NCBI GenBank assembly: GCA_000702685.1
Contig: JNJD01000007.1
Location: forward strand, 557,031 to 621,030
Reading direction: 5' to 3'
Source: Lachnospiraceae bacterium AC2028
GTDB taxonomy: Bacteria; Bacillota; Clostridia; Lachnospirales; Lachnospiraceae
DNA length: 64,000 nt
The notes below the pieces were generated by a model. It ran no database searches and had not been told where the DNA came from. It saw only the letters and a list, made by a program, of their open reading frames with translations. The translations under genes were made by a program, and so were the position numbers. This document shows positions 9,185 through 17,737 of the stretch, one piece after another; within the stretch, counting starts at the first letter, position 1, and each line of letters opens with the position of its first letter.

Positions 9185-9215
9185 ACGATAATCCCTCACA
9201 TAATGTGAGAGTCAA
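9185..9215 (-). promoter_or_regulatory. MerR-type promoter with operator dyad (copy 1)
   Basis: On the minus strand: -35 TTGACT (9215-9210), a 19-bp spacer, and -10 TATCGT (9190-9185). The spacer holds the palindrome CTCACATTATGTGAG (9209-9195). A 19-bp spacer centred on a dyad is the signature of MerR-activated promoters. It lies 43 bp upstream of the regulator, indicating autoregulation. The same arrangement recurs at 26970-27000. Confidence 0.85.
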
Positions 9216-9264
9216 TAAGTTTTTTCAAATTATTTTAAATTGCAATAACGGGTACCTTATAGTT

Positions 9265-10629
9265 CTATTCCGGTATGTCCCTCGTAATATTTTTGATCCA
9301 GCCACCCTTTAGATAATGTATGACTGCAAAAGGCATCTTTGCGAATTCATCCGTACACATGAGCACATATACGATGAGCGGAGGAAGCTTCAGCACAAAC
9401 GCACTGATCAGTCCGAGCGGCACGGCAAAACACCACATACAGATTATATCAAGGATCATGCCGTATTTCGAATTTCCTCCGCATCTGAATATCGATGCGA
9501 TGAGAACGGTATTGATGATCTGTCCCATCTGATATGCAATGTTGATAAGCAGCATGATCCGCAGATATCCAGCAGCCACGGCAGTAATCTCCACCAGTCC
9601 CGGAATAAGCGGACTAATTATGAGCAGTACAAATCCGGATATGATTCCGGAAAAGATAGTGACCCTTACTATTGAAGAAGCATCCTTTTTGGCTTGATCG
9701 AGCCTGTTCTCACCTATCTCTTTTCCGAGCATGATGGATGCTGCAGCCGCGATTCCGAAACCGACGACCGTTATCAGATCCCTTACGGAAGAGACCACCG
9801 CATTTGCGGCAACTATATCGGATCCGAGATGTCCCATTATGATAGAGTTTACGGTAAAAGCAAGTCCCCACATGATATCGTTTACAAATGCGGGAAGAGA
9901 ATACTTGAAGAAATCCGTGATGAGCGCACGGGGAATTGCGAACATGATACGGAGATCTTTGGGAAGTATTTTTTGTCTGAAGAAATCAATGAAGCAGAGA
10001 AGCGCACCCGATCCACAGGAAATGGATGTTGCGATTGCCGCTCCGGATATACCGAGCTCCGGGAAAGGGCCGTATCCGAATATAAGGAAGAAGTTCATCA
10101 CAACATTGACCAAAAGAGCTATCGTCGAGATCACTGTTGAAAAGACGACCCGCTCACAGCTCTTCAGTACCGAGATATAAGGTTGAAAGATTCCGAGAAA
10201 AATATAGGATGGTGCGACATATCTGAGATACTTCGCTCCCGCCGCGATCAGTTCGGGATCATCGGTCCATATCCACATCACATGCCTTGGGATGAAAAAT
10301 GCCAATGCAGAAAAAGAAACCGTAACGACCATTGAAATGATCAGACCGATCCCGAGGATCTTGGATATTACCTTCTCGTCCTTTTTTCCCCAATACTGGG
10401 AAGCAAGGATTGTGATCGCGGAATTAAGTCCGAAGAACATGACATTGATAAGAAACATCAACTGACCCGCGAGTCCGGATGCCGACAGAGATGTCTGGTC
10501 GACGTTTCCGAGCATGAGGGTGTCCGCAACGGATACGGATGATGCTATAAGATTTTGCACTACAATTGGAATAACAAGAACAAAGAGCTCTTTATAAAAT
10601 CCTTTTCGTGCGGATAAAAACTTATTCAT
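9265..10629 (-). CDS. MATE-family efflux protein
   Basis: 454-residue, 12-helix exporter of the MATE superfamily. Typical segments are VADTLMLGNVDQTSLSASGL near the N-terminus and the paired half-repeat around residues 230-260. Its closest relatives by pattern are the Clostridia DinF/NorM-like clade. Its start lies 27 bp after the stop of the CD3324-type gene, which itself follows the kinase C-lobe gene by 22 bp, so the three may be co-transcribed. The gene downstream is the MerR/GyrI regulator. Substrate unknown. Confidence 0.92.
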   Translation of the reverse strand: MNKFLSARKGFYKELFVLVIPIVVQNLIASSVSVADTLMLGNVDQTSLSASGLAGQLMFLINVMFFGLNSAITILASQYWGKKDEKVISKILGIGLIISMVVTVSFSALAFFIPRHVMWIWTDDPELIAAGAKYLRYVAPSYIFLGIFQPYISVLKSCERVVFSTVISTIALLVNVVMNFFLIFGYGPFPELGISGAAIATSISCGSGALLCFIDFFRQKILPKDLRIMFAIPRALITDFFKYSLPAFVNDIMWGLAFTVNSIIMGHLGSDIVAANAVVSSVRDLITVVGFGIAAAASIMLGKEIGENRLDQAKKDASSIVRVTIFSGIISGFVLLIISPLIPGLVEITAVAAGYLRIMLLINIAYQMGQIINTVLIASIFRCGGNSKYGMILDIICMWCFAVPLGLISAFVLKLPPLIVYVLMCTDEFAKMPFAVIHYLKGGWIKNITRDIPE

Positions 10630-10656
10630 ATAAAACTGTCTCTGGATCTGCCTTCT

Positions 10657-11301
10657 TCATCTCTGGAAATTCTTTCCGTAATTATTCCAGAAGAATCCGT
10701 ACTCATCGTTCCTTGCAAAGACGAAGGCATAGTGGGCATTTCTTTTTTCTTTTCTTAATGCGGCTAGATATCCGGCCTGATAAGGTACCGAAAACTTCCC
10801 TTCATCATATATGACTATCAGCGGAACGTCAAAACCGGATTCTTCGGGACTTGCCTCGTCACCTTCCGCATCGATCAGCCGGAGCGGGATGCGCACCGGA
10901 CCGGTCATGAAGAAATCCTCCGTTTCGGGCATCGATTCCCCAAATGATTCCAGGAAGGTTCTCACCCATTCTTCTCCCATACCTGCGGATGCATACTGCT
11001 CCGCGGATGTGACGGAAGGTGAAAACATGGGAAGCTCGACCTTTTTTCCGTATACGAGTTTTTTGACGGTCTCGGGTGAAAGAAAGAATTCTTCCGCTAT
11101 CTCCATTACCGACCTGCCCGCGGAATATCTGCTGCAGATCAGTGCATTACGCTTTTTGAGTTTCTCGCGGTATCCGGAGGCTTCACCCCAGCCCTTGGAT
11201 TCCTTAGAACTGGGGATGTATATCACCTTGCCCTCCGCATACTTTTGTACTTCCTCTAAAAGCGCCGCAGGAAGAATGTCCTTGGCATTTTCATATTTCA
11301 T
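10657..11301 (-). CDS. CD3324-type HTH protein with a C-terminal extension
   Basis: 214 residues. The first ~95 match the short CD3324 family: MKYENAKDILPAALLEEVQK, the YIPSS motif, then an HTH around GRSVMEIAEEFFLSPETVKK. That family resembles the Mor transcription activator fold. The remaining ~120 residues are not part of the usual short protein and I do not recognise them; they end in aromatic-rich EYGFFWNNYG. It lies between a kinase-like gene and a MATE exporter in a likely operon. A regulatory role is inferred from the HTH. Confidence 0.75.
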   Translation of the reverse strand: MKYENAKDILPAALLEEVQKYAEGKVIYIPSSKESKGWGEASGYREKLKKRNALICSRYSAGRSVMEIAEEFFLSPETVKKLVYGKKVELPMFSPSVTSAEQYASAGMGEEWVRTFLESFGESMPETEDFFMTGPVRIPLRLIDAEGDEASPEESGFDVPLIVIYDEGKFSVPYQAGYLAALRKEKRNAHYAFVFARNDEYGFFWNNYGKNFQR

Positions 11302-11323
11302 AACAGTCTCCTGCTTTTTTCCA

Positions 11324-12031
11324 TCACAGTTTCGACATGCGCTCTTCCAATGCGTTGATGGATCTTACGATGGACTCGCAGGACTCAAGGTCATCGATGG
11401 ATGCATGCCATCTTAATGTACCTATTCCCTTAAAGTATGCCATGCACAGGAAACGCTCCTTGAAATTCTCGATCTCGATGTTCTTCTTTTTCGCATACTC
11501 ATAGAGCTTTTCGGGAACAAGAAGATAGGGCTTGTTCAGGTCAAGGATCGCAAAATCCATCAGGAAATCCATAATGCCGGCTCTGCCCCAGTCTGCACAA
11601 TATGTCTTTCCGTCATCGCCTACGATCATATTGCAGAAGAAGGTGTTGTTGTTCGCAAGATATCTTCTGCCTTCACAGTAGGGAGCAAGCTTCAGAGCCT
11701 TCTCTGCGATCTCGAAATAATAATCCTTCTCAAGGAAGGTGGTTCCGAACATCTGAGTCCAGTTCTTCCAGTATCCTTCGGTCTTCTCGTTGATGATCTC
11801 GTCTCGGATGAAGTCCTCGATGGTATCGTAAGGAGCAGTATTGTTCTCATCGAACTCGCCGTATCCGGATAATGATGAGATATCGGTTGCTGCAATCTCG
11901 AAGATCATATCGAAGAAATTCTCATAGCATTTTTCGAATTCTTCCGGGGTGAGCTCATTGGAATTTCTTCCCTTGGGGCTCATATTTATTTTTTCTTTTG
12001 TCAGATTTCTTATGAATATATCTCTGTTCAT
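11324..12031 (-). CDS. Aminoglycoside phosphotransferase-like protein, C-lobe only
   Basis: 235 residues resembling the C-terminal lobe of Hph/APH-type small-molecule kinases. The magnesium motif is present (YCADWGRAGIMDF), but the catalytic loop reads YLANNNTFFCN where active enzymes have H-x-D-x4-N. The N-lobe with the ATP-anchoring lysine is absent: the start (AAAGGA site, ATG at 12031) is well supported and no N-lobe is encoded upstream. The protein is either a degraded resistance gene or a pseudokinase. No frameshift is visible and the reading frame is intact, so I list it as coding. Confidence 0.65.
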   Translation of the reverse strand: MNRDIFIRNLTKEKINMSPKGRNSNELTPEEFEKCYENFFDMIFEIAATDISSLSGYGEFDENNTAPYDTIEDFIRDEIINEKTEGYWKNWTQMFGTTFLEKDYYFEIAEKALKLAPYCEGRRYLANNNTFFCNMIVGDDGKTYCADWGRAGIMDFLMDFAILDLNKPYLLVPEKLYEYAKKKNIEIENFKERFLCMAYFKGIGTLRWHASIDDLESCESIVRSINALEERMSKL

Positions 12032-12149
12032 GATTTTTCCTTTCTAAACCGACAGTGTTGATGTTGTGTATAAAGCGCTTTTACATTTTCAATACTATCA
12101 GCCCGGAAAGACCTTTTATATAGACAGAACGGTTATAACAAAAGTATAC

Positions 12150-14627
12150 CTAACCCTTCACCAGAACCCCGTAGAAGAACTGTTCCTGAAATGCGATCTG
12201 TGCATAGATCTCATCATCAGACGGAATTTCTATATCCCTCCGGATGATGCCATTCTCATCACAGGGAAGGACTATCCACTTTGTTTCGTTGTCATCATAG
12301 CGGTGATATACGGCAATGACCTTTCCGATGAATTCGGAAACAGGCCCGGTCTCTCCCAGAAGATATATATCCTGTTCAGCTCCGTCACCGCCGATCACTC
12401 CGGTTACATAACCGTAATTGACCGGATAATACAGATTCTTTTTTCGGGGATGACAGCTTCCGAGCGGACGGTCGATCACGCCCTTTACGATCTGTCCGAT
12501 GATATCCCTGTATCTGTCTGCCGGCACGGGATTTAATTCGAATCCGTATATGTCTCCCATGTTGAGACAGCACTCACCACGCTCATACATTTCCCTGATC
12601 TCGGGAAAAGAAAGCCACTTTGTCTGTAATACTTCTTTTGTCGTCGCCTTGCTCAGATCGGGTTCTTCCGTCGTTTCGAAATAGAAGGAATCACGTATAT
12701 AGTTATAGCGGTGTCCGTCATATGAGGTTGCCACCTTTGTAACCAGAACTTTGGCATCTTCCGGCCTGAAGCTTATGCCGACTTCCTCATATGCTTCACG
12801 GACTGCGGCTTGGGCGGATGTTTCTCCGCATATGGAATGACCCGCAACGGTTTCCCATTTCAAAGGATCAACTTCCTTATCGGCAACTCTCTGAGACACA
12901 AGATATTTTCCGGTTTCCGGATTCTTTATCCATACCATGACCCACAGATGAAACTCATCATCCGAAAGAATATCCTGCTCTCCCCTGAAGCATGTCTTTC
13001 CGGTCAGCTTCCTGTCGATCGTATATACATCCCATTCTTCAAGCATTTTTCTGTTCGTAAGAAGTTCAACCATTTTCCATCCGGCTCTGTTTTCCGAAAT
13101 GCTTTTCGCTTCCGGTCTGAAACCCAGATCCGCATATACTTTGCACGCAAGCCAGGTGTTGGTCTGTGTGTGTATCTTAGTGCTCGTATATCCCAGCTCC
13201 TTCATGACGCCGAGAACATAAGTGATAAGAGGTTTGGAAAGTCCCTTCCCCTGTGCCTCTTTCTTTACGGCAACCCAGTGGAGCTGGCCTTCGCCGGGTC
13301 CGGCGTTTCCGTGAATGTCATAGAATGCCGTTGCGGTAGCTACTTTATTGCCCGTTTCATCTTCTATGAAATACATTCTCCCGGGAAGAAGAGATTCCGC
13401 ATTTCCGTAATAACGCTGCCAGCATTCTTCTCCGTGCTCTGTGCTCAGCACTTCTTCCGCTGAAAGTTCAATATCGATCCAGTCCTTTTTATCTCCGTCT
13501 TTGTATGTAACAAAACGATATCCTTCGAGCAATTCATAGCCGGGAATATCGTTCAGTTCACCCTCAAATACCAGATCGATATAACATAAGCTGTCATCAT
13601 GAGTCTTATAGTTACAGGAATCTGGCGCAGGAAGATTTCTCAAAACGGAGCATATGTCTCCTTCTATTGATGCCAGGTATTTGATCCTGTCTATAGTATT
13701 CAAGGTTTCCGTTTCTCCGAGTTTTATTTCTCCCGGATCGGAACTGACCATGCCCAGTGCACGTTTTATGTTGTACTCTAGCCACTCGATCCATGTATAT
13801 GCTATTCCGAAAAGCTCATCATAGGATCTGAATCCGTTGTCATAAGATTGAAGATATCCTTTGAAAAACTCTTCAAGATTATCTTTATTGAAATTGCCGG
13901 TTACCGTTCCGCACCATTGAAGTGCAAGATTCAAAGCGGACGAAATAGGATTACCGTATTCCAGACATTCAAGATCGATGATGTATGCTTTCCCCTCATG
14001 CCACATTACATTCTTGGGATCCATATCGTCATCACAGATCGCGCTCATCGAAGGAAGCTTTTTCCTTGCTTCGTTTAAACTCTTCTGTGCATTCTCAAGA
14101 AGTGCGATGTTCTCTTTAAGTGCCGATGCTATTACGCTTTCTTTCTTCAGCGCACCGTCAAGCAGAGCGTTAAAATCCACTTCACTTAATTCAGATTCTT
14201 TCGCTTCGATATTATGAGCATCAATACAGTGGATTCTTCCAGTCAATGATCCTGCGGTAAAACACTGCTCTTTCGATATCTCATTAAAGTCTGTGATCTT
14301 TCCTTCCAGCCACGGGAAGATATAAAAATATCTTCCGTTTACCGGAATCATCTTCTTTCCGCCAAAAGATAATGCCGCCACAACGGGAAGACCGTTATCC
14401 TCAAGGATCCGTTCCAGTCTTTCCGCTTCGGCATAATTCTCCATAACGTCCGGACGACTCATTATTTCCGGGTTCAGACATTTCACCGCATAGGTGCCGG
14501 CAGTTGTATGCACCTTATACATTTTGTGCATAAAGCCTCCCGATACCGGAATAATCTCTTCTTCTATTGTTCCCAGTCCGCATTGCTCTATCAATGCATG
14601 AATGTTTTCTGTATTGTGTTCAGTCAT
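12150..14627 (-). CDS. Four-domain fusion: APH-like kinase, GNAT, Nudix hydrolase, pyrophosphatase-like domain
   Basis: 825 residues in one frame. Residues ~10-330 are an APH/choline-kinase fold with D201 and N206 of the catalytic loop (DDDMDPKN; the usual His is Asp) and D218 of the metal motif (IIDLE). Residues ~345-525 are a GNAT with acetyl-CoA loop QGKGLS. Residues ~527-690 are a Nudix hydrolase with a complete box: G596, E602, R610-E611, E614-E615, G617. Residues ~700-825 look like the small inorganic-pyrophosphatase-like family (VIDRPLGSCHP, YPVNYGYVTGVIGGDG). It starts 9 bp after the hypoxanthine-DNA glycosylase stop and is last in a DNA-repair operon. A role joining phosphorylation, acetylation and nucleotide clean-up is inference. 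Confidence 0.88.
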   Translation of the reverse strand: MTEHNTENIHALIEQCGLGTIEEEIIPVSGGFMHKMYKVHTTAGTYAVKCLNPEIMSRPDVMENYAEAERLERILEDNGLPVVAALSFGGKKMIPVNGRYFYIFPWLEGKITDFNEISKEQCFTAGSLTGRIHCIDAHNIEAKESELSEVDFNALLDGALKKESVIASALKENIALLENAQKSLNEARKKLPSMSAICDDDMDPKNVMWHEGKAYIIDLECLEYGNPISSALNLALQWCGTVTGNFNKDNLEEFFKGYLQSYDNGFRSYDELFGIAYTWIEWLEYNIKRALGMVSSDPGEIKLGETETLNTIDRIKYLASIEGDICSVLRNLPAPDSCNYKTHDDSLCYIDLVFEGELNDIPGYELLEGYRFVTYKDGDKKDWIDIELSAEEVLSTEHGEECWQRYYGNAESLLPGRMYFIEDETGNKVATATAFYDIHGNAGPGEGQLHWVAVKKEAQGKGLSKPLITYVLGVMKELGYTSTKIHTQTNTWLACKVYADLGFRPEAKSISENRAGWKMVELLTNRKMLEEWDVYTIDRKLTGKTCFRGEQDILSDDEFHLWVMVWIKNPETGKYLVSQRVADKEVDPLKWETVAGHSICGETSAQAAVREAYEEVGISFRPEDAKVLVTKVATSYDGHRYNYIRDSFYFETTEEPDLSKATTKEVLQTKWLSFPEIREMYERGECCLNMGDIYGFELNPVPADRYRDIIGQIVKGVIDRPLGSCHPRKKNLYYPVNYGYVTGVIGGDGAEQDIYLLGETGPVSEFIGKVIAVYHRYDDNETKWIVLPCDENGIIRRDIEIPSDDEIYAQIAFQEQFFYGVLVKG

Positions 14628-14636
14628 AAGGTTCTT

Positions 14637-15122
14637 TTATTTGATTTCTTTCTTTATGCAGCTCCATGCATCCGTAAGACGTTCGACCGACCATGCCGCA
14701 TTCGCAGGACTGGTGGACGGCAGACAGATTGCAGGCCTGCCGGTTTTTTCTTCCGAATATTTCACATAATACTTGTACGCGGTCTTTCCGTTCACATATA
14801 TCTGCTTGATATCTGCATTATCAAGTATCACGCTCAGATCATTTGCGGTAACGTTTCTGATGCTGGAATCCGATGAACCGGTTATATCGCATGAACCTAT
14901 AACATCCCATAGCGCGATATGGTTTCGTAAAAGAAATTTCTTCTTTTCGGGTACGGTTTGCGGAGCAGCTTCTCCAACCACAGCAGAAGTAACCTTCCAG
15001 AACCGGTTCTGAGGATGTCCGTAAAAGAAACCCTCTTCCCTCGATTTAACGGAAGGAAAACTCCCAAGTATCAGAATTTTTGATTTTTTGTTATATATCG
15101 GCGGTATAGGATGTTCGATCAT
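14637..15122 (-). CDS. Uracil/hypoxanthine-DNA glycosylase family (DNA-deoxyinosine glycosylase type)
   Basis: 161 residues of the uracil-DNA glycosylase superfamily, family 6 type, which removes deaminated bases such as hypoxanthine. Visible motifs are ILGSFPSVKSRE near the N-terminus, the following FFYGHPQNRFW, and the C-terminal LPSTSPANA. I prefer the ATG at 15122 because the protein then begins MIEHPIPPIY, as in the family. An upstream in-frame TTG at 15137 would overlap the radical SAM gene. It is third in the MmcQ-MGMT, radical SAM, glycosylase, fusion operon. Confidence 0.86.
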   Translation of the reverse strand: MIEHPIPPIYNKKSKILILGSFPSVKSREEGFFYGHPQNRFWKVTSAVVGEAAPQTVPEKKKFLLRNHIALWDVIGSCDITGSSDSSIRNVTANDLSVILDNADIKQIYVNGKTAYKYYVKYSEEKTGRPAICLPSTSPANAAWSVERLTDAWSCIKKEIK

Positions 15123-15126
15123 ATTC

Positions 15127-16005
15127 TTACAGATCAAATATGCTCATCTGCGGGTATTTATCCGGCAATTCCTGCATATACTTAAAACAATCATCCGGGT
15201 TGCACATTATCCCGTTATCCTTACATATTTTCCGGAAGCATTTCGTCAATTCCTTAGCATTCGGACTCGGCAGTTCATAGGAGTTGCCGTATCGCTTGAT
15301 ATATCTTTCTTTCATTCCGGGAAAGTGTTTGTCGAGTGCCGCATAATAATATTCTCTGTCGCCTTCCCGGAGCGTCATACCCATTCCGAAATCTATAACG
15401 CCCTTTACTCCTGTCCGTACACATTCACTAAGAATCGCTTTGATATTTTCTTCCGTATCATTGATGAATGGAAGTATAGGTGTCATCCATACTATCGTAG
15501 GTATTCCTCTTTCCTTCATCTTATCCAGCACTTCGATACGGCGCTTGGTATTACAAACATTCGGTTCAAGGATCCGGCACAGATCATCGTCGTAAGTAGT
15601 GAGAGTTATCTGAACTACGCATTTAGCACTACGGTTGATCTCATCCAGCAGGTCTAAATCTCTGAGAATCAGGTCTGATTTTGTCTGTATTGCAAGCCCA
15701 AATTCATTATCGCGGATTATCTCAAGACATTTCCTTGTCAGTTCCAAATCTTTTTCGCAATGCATATACGGATCGGACATAGAGCCTGTACCGATCATGC
15801 ATTTTTTTCTTTTTGACCTCAGTGCCTTTTCAAGCAGTTCCGGTGCGTTCTGTTTGACTTCTATATCTTCAAAGGGATGTGTGAACTGATAGCACTTGCT
15901 CCTGCTGTCACAATAAATACAGCCGTGAGTACACCCACGGTATATATTCATTCCGCAGTGTCCGCCACTGCCGCTCAGTATTCCTTTGGCGTCTGCAAAA
16001 TGCAT
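15127..16005 (-). CDS. SPL-family radical SAM protein
   Basis: 292 residues. The [4Fe-4S] motif C25-x3-C29-x2-C32 (RGCTHGCIYC) and the overall pattern match radical SAM proteins related to spore photoproduct lyase (the SPL/Rv2578c-like group). These use 5'-deoxyadenosyl radicals, and several members are linked to DNA repair. The start is the ATG at 16005 behind GGAAAGG; an earlier TTG would overlap the upstream gene more. It lies 4 bp after the MmcQ-MGMT stop. The real substrate is unknown: true spore photoproduct lyase has features not seen here. Confidence 0.85.
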   Translation of the reverse strand: MHFADAKGILSGSGGHCGMNIYRGCTHGCIYCDSRSKCYQFTHPFEDIEVKQNAPELLEKALRSKRKKCMIGTGSMSDPYMHCEKDLELTRKCLEIIRDNEFGLAIQTKSDLILRDLDLLDEINRSAKCVVQITLTTYDDDLCRILEPNVCNTKRRIEVLDKMKERGIPTIVWMTPILPFINDTEENIKAILSECVRTGVKGVIDFGMGMTLREGDREYYYAALDKHFPGMKERYIKRYGNSYELPSPNAKELTKCFRKICKDNGIMCNPDDCFKYMQELPDKYPQMSIFDL

Positions 16006-16009
16006 AGAT

Positions 16010-16636
16010 TCAGCCTTTCCACTGATATTTTGCAAGATCGACTTTCCCGCCTGAAACGGTTATCCCTTCCGCTTCCAGAAGTTTTGCCTGTGCTCCGGAT
16101 CCTCCGAAAGCAAATTCACCTGCAAGTTCCCCCTTTGCATTCACGACGCGAAAGCAGGGAATGTTATCCGGATCCGGATTCTTATGAAGCGCATTTCCGA
16201 CTGCCCTCGCCATCTTCCGGTCACCTGCCGCTTCAGCAATCTGCGAATATGTTGCAACATGACCGTATGGTATCAGCTTTACTGCTTCATATATTCTCTT
16301 TGAAGGACAATCACTGATCAGATCATAGCTTTCGGCAATCATCAGCTTGATATCTTTATCCGGAATGCTTCCGTCCAAAATGATCGTATTCCAATGATCC
16401 TTGTTCTGGTGATATCCCGGAATGACTGATTTATATATCTGTCGCCAAAAATATGCTTTATCGGGATCCACCTTCACATTCAGGTTTATATATCCGTCTT
16501 TTTCATATGTCCACAGAAATGCTTTTTTATTTCCTTTGTATCTGACCAATTGCCAATTTGTATCATGAAACGGAGTGTCCGGGTATGTATCCGGAAAAGA
16601 CAGTCCGTATTTTATTGCTTCTTTTCTTGTTTTCAT
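16010..16636 (-). CDS. MmcQ/YjbR domain fused to O6-alkylguanine-DNA alkyltransferase domain
   Basis: 208 residues. Residues 1-110 are an MmcQ/YjbR DNA-binding-like fold (SFPDTYPDTPFHDTNWQLVR). Residues ~112-208 are an MGMT/Ogt DNA-binding and active-site domain with the arginine finger helix ARAVGNAL and active-site C161. The active-site motif reads PCFR rather than the usual PCHR, so the histidine that activates the cysteine is replaced by phenylalanine. That may reduce or change alkyl transfer. It is the first gene of the repair operon. MmcQ-MGMT fusions are known in Firmicutes. Confidence 0.9.
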   Translation of the reverse strand: MKTRKEAIKYGLSFPDTYPDTPFHDTNWQLVRYKGNKKAFLWTYEKDGYINLNVKVDPDKAYFWRQIYKSVIPGYHQNKDHWNTIILDGSIPDKDIKLMIAESYDLISDCPSKRIYEAVKLIPYGHVATYSQIAEAAGDRKMARAVGNALHKNPDPDNIPCFRVVNAKGELAGEFAFGGSGAQAKLLEAEGITVSGGKVDLAKYQWKG

Positions 16637-16696
16637 ATTGACTGTTCAAATATACTATGTACATTTTTCTCGCCGGTTCACTTTTTATCTTCCGAT

Positions 16697-17167
16697 TTAA
16701 TGCACCATTTGTTTCTCAAAAAACACTATGTCCATGCCATCTTTAATATGCTCAATCTCTCCCGTCTTCTGATAACCCATTTTTGAGTATAAATGACATA
16801 GCTTATCTTCCTGAGCTATGGTATCGAGGCGCCAGTATTCTGCATCCGGATATAGAGATTCAACCTTTTTGATTGCCTGCTGCGCAAGCCCTTTATTCTG
16901 ATATTCCGGCAAGATTAATATTTGTACCAAAACATATATCTTATCTTGCTTGCGAATACGAATTGAGCCAATAACGCTCTCATCTTCCAAAATCAGATAG
17001 TATGTTACGTTCGCATTAGAAAATCGTTGAAGCGTTCGCTCGAACGGTTCCGCAGCGGGACTTGTCTCCTTATCTTGATACTTTTCGAACAAAGCTGCAA
17101 AAGCTTTCAATTGCATGGAATACAGTAATTCCAAATCTTCTTTTTTTGCTTCTCGTAAATCTATCAT
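16697..17167 (-). CDS. GNAT-family N-acetyltransferase
   Basis: 156 residues with the GNAT core ILILPEYQNKGLAQQAIKKVE, acetyl-CoA loop QNKGLA, and the later HLYSKMGYQKTGE segment typical of single-domain small-molecule or protein acetyltransferases. The DNA is visibly richer in A+T than the xylan and DNA-repair genes to its left, which fits recent acquisition. It stands alone, with 60 bp to the repair operon and 51 bp to the next gene. Confidence 0.9.
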   Translation of the reverse strand: MIDLREAKKEDLELLYSMQLKAFAALFEKYQDKETSPAAEPFERTLQRFSNANVTYYLILEDESVIGSIRIRKQDKIYVLVQILILPEYQNKGLAQQAIKKVESLYPDAEYWRLDTIAQEDKLCHLYSKMGYQKTGEIEHIKDGMDIVFFEKQMVH

Positions 17168-17218
17168 TTCCTTCCCCCATCATCAATAATACTGAAAGAT
17201 AACTTTCCTTCACTCCGG

Positions 17219-17737
17219 TCAAATCTTCTTTTGCATCCATAAAAGGTCATACCATCTGTGAAATTTCTTACCGACAGCCTTTAAATGTGCTACCTTTTCA
17301 TATCCTTCCTTTATGTGGAACAGATAACTGTCATGAGACAAAAACTCATCTTCTTTCTCGGAAAATGCAACTCCGGCAAGAAGATTGAGGATTCCCTGCT
17401 TTTTCAGTTCGAGTTCTAAGGAAGCATATAATAGCGAGCCTATACCCTCTCTTCGATGATCCTTATCTATATAAATTGATGTACTTACAGTCCATGCATA
17501 AGCTTCTCTCGTACTATATGCTCCGGCATAAGCATATCCCACTACCAGACCATTCTTTTCGCAGACCAGATATGGGTACTTCTCTATAGTATTCTTTATT
17601 CTTTCAATGAATTCATCAACTGAAGGAGCCTCGTACTCAAACGATACTGCCGTGTTTAATACATAATATGAGTATATTTCCGCCAGACGACCGGCATCGC
17701 TTAACTGAACTGCTCTAATGCTTAATTGATTCGTCAT
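17219..17737 (-). CDS. GNAT-family acetyltransferase, phosphinothricin acetyltransferase-like
   Basis: 172 residues. The pattern IRAVQLSDAGRLAEIYSYYVLNTAVSFEYE followed by EFIERI and YAYAGAYSTREAYAWTVSTSIYI matches the Pat/Bar-like GNAT group, which acetylates phosphinothricin, methionine sulfone or similar amino-acid analogues. The acetyl-CoA loop is HRREGIGS. Its ATG overlaps the nitroreductase stop by 4 nt, so the two are one translational unit. Substrate not determinable. Confidence 0.9.
   Translation of the reverse strand: MTNQLSIRAVQLSDAGRLAEIYSYYVLNTAVSFEYEAPSVDEFIERIKNTIEKYPYLVCEKNGLVVGYAYAGAYSTREAYAWTVSTSIYIDKDHRREGIGSLLYASLELELKKQGILNLLAGVAFSEKEDEFLSHDSYLFHIKEGYEKVAHLKAVGKKFHRWYDLLWMQKKI

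Noticed and set aside
12066..12086. CcpA cre-like site (AAAGCGCTTT) upstream of the kinase C-lobe gene
   Set aside because: The core is palindromic but flanks fit poorly and the downstream genes are not carbon-catabolic; too weak to list.
15127..16005. True spore photoproduct lyase
   Set aside because: Matches the wider SPL-like radical SAM group only; I see no support for SplB itself.
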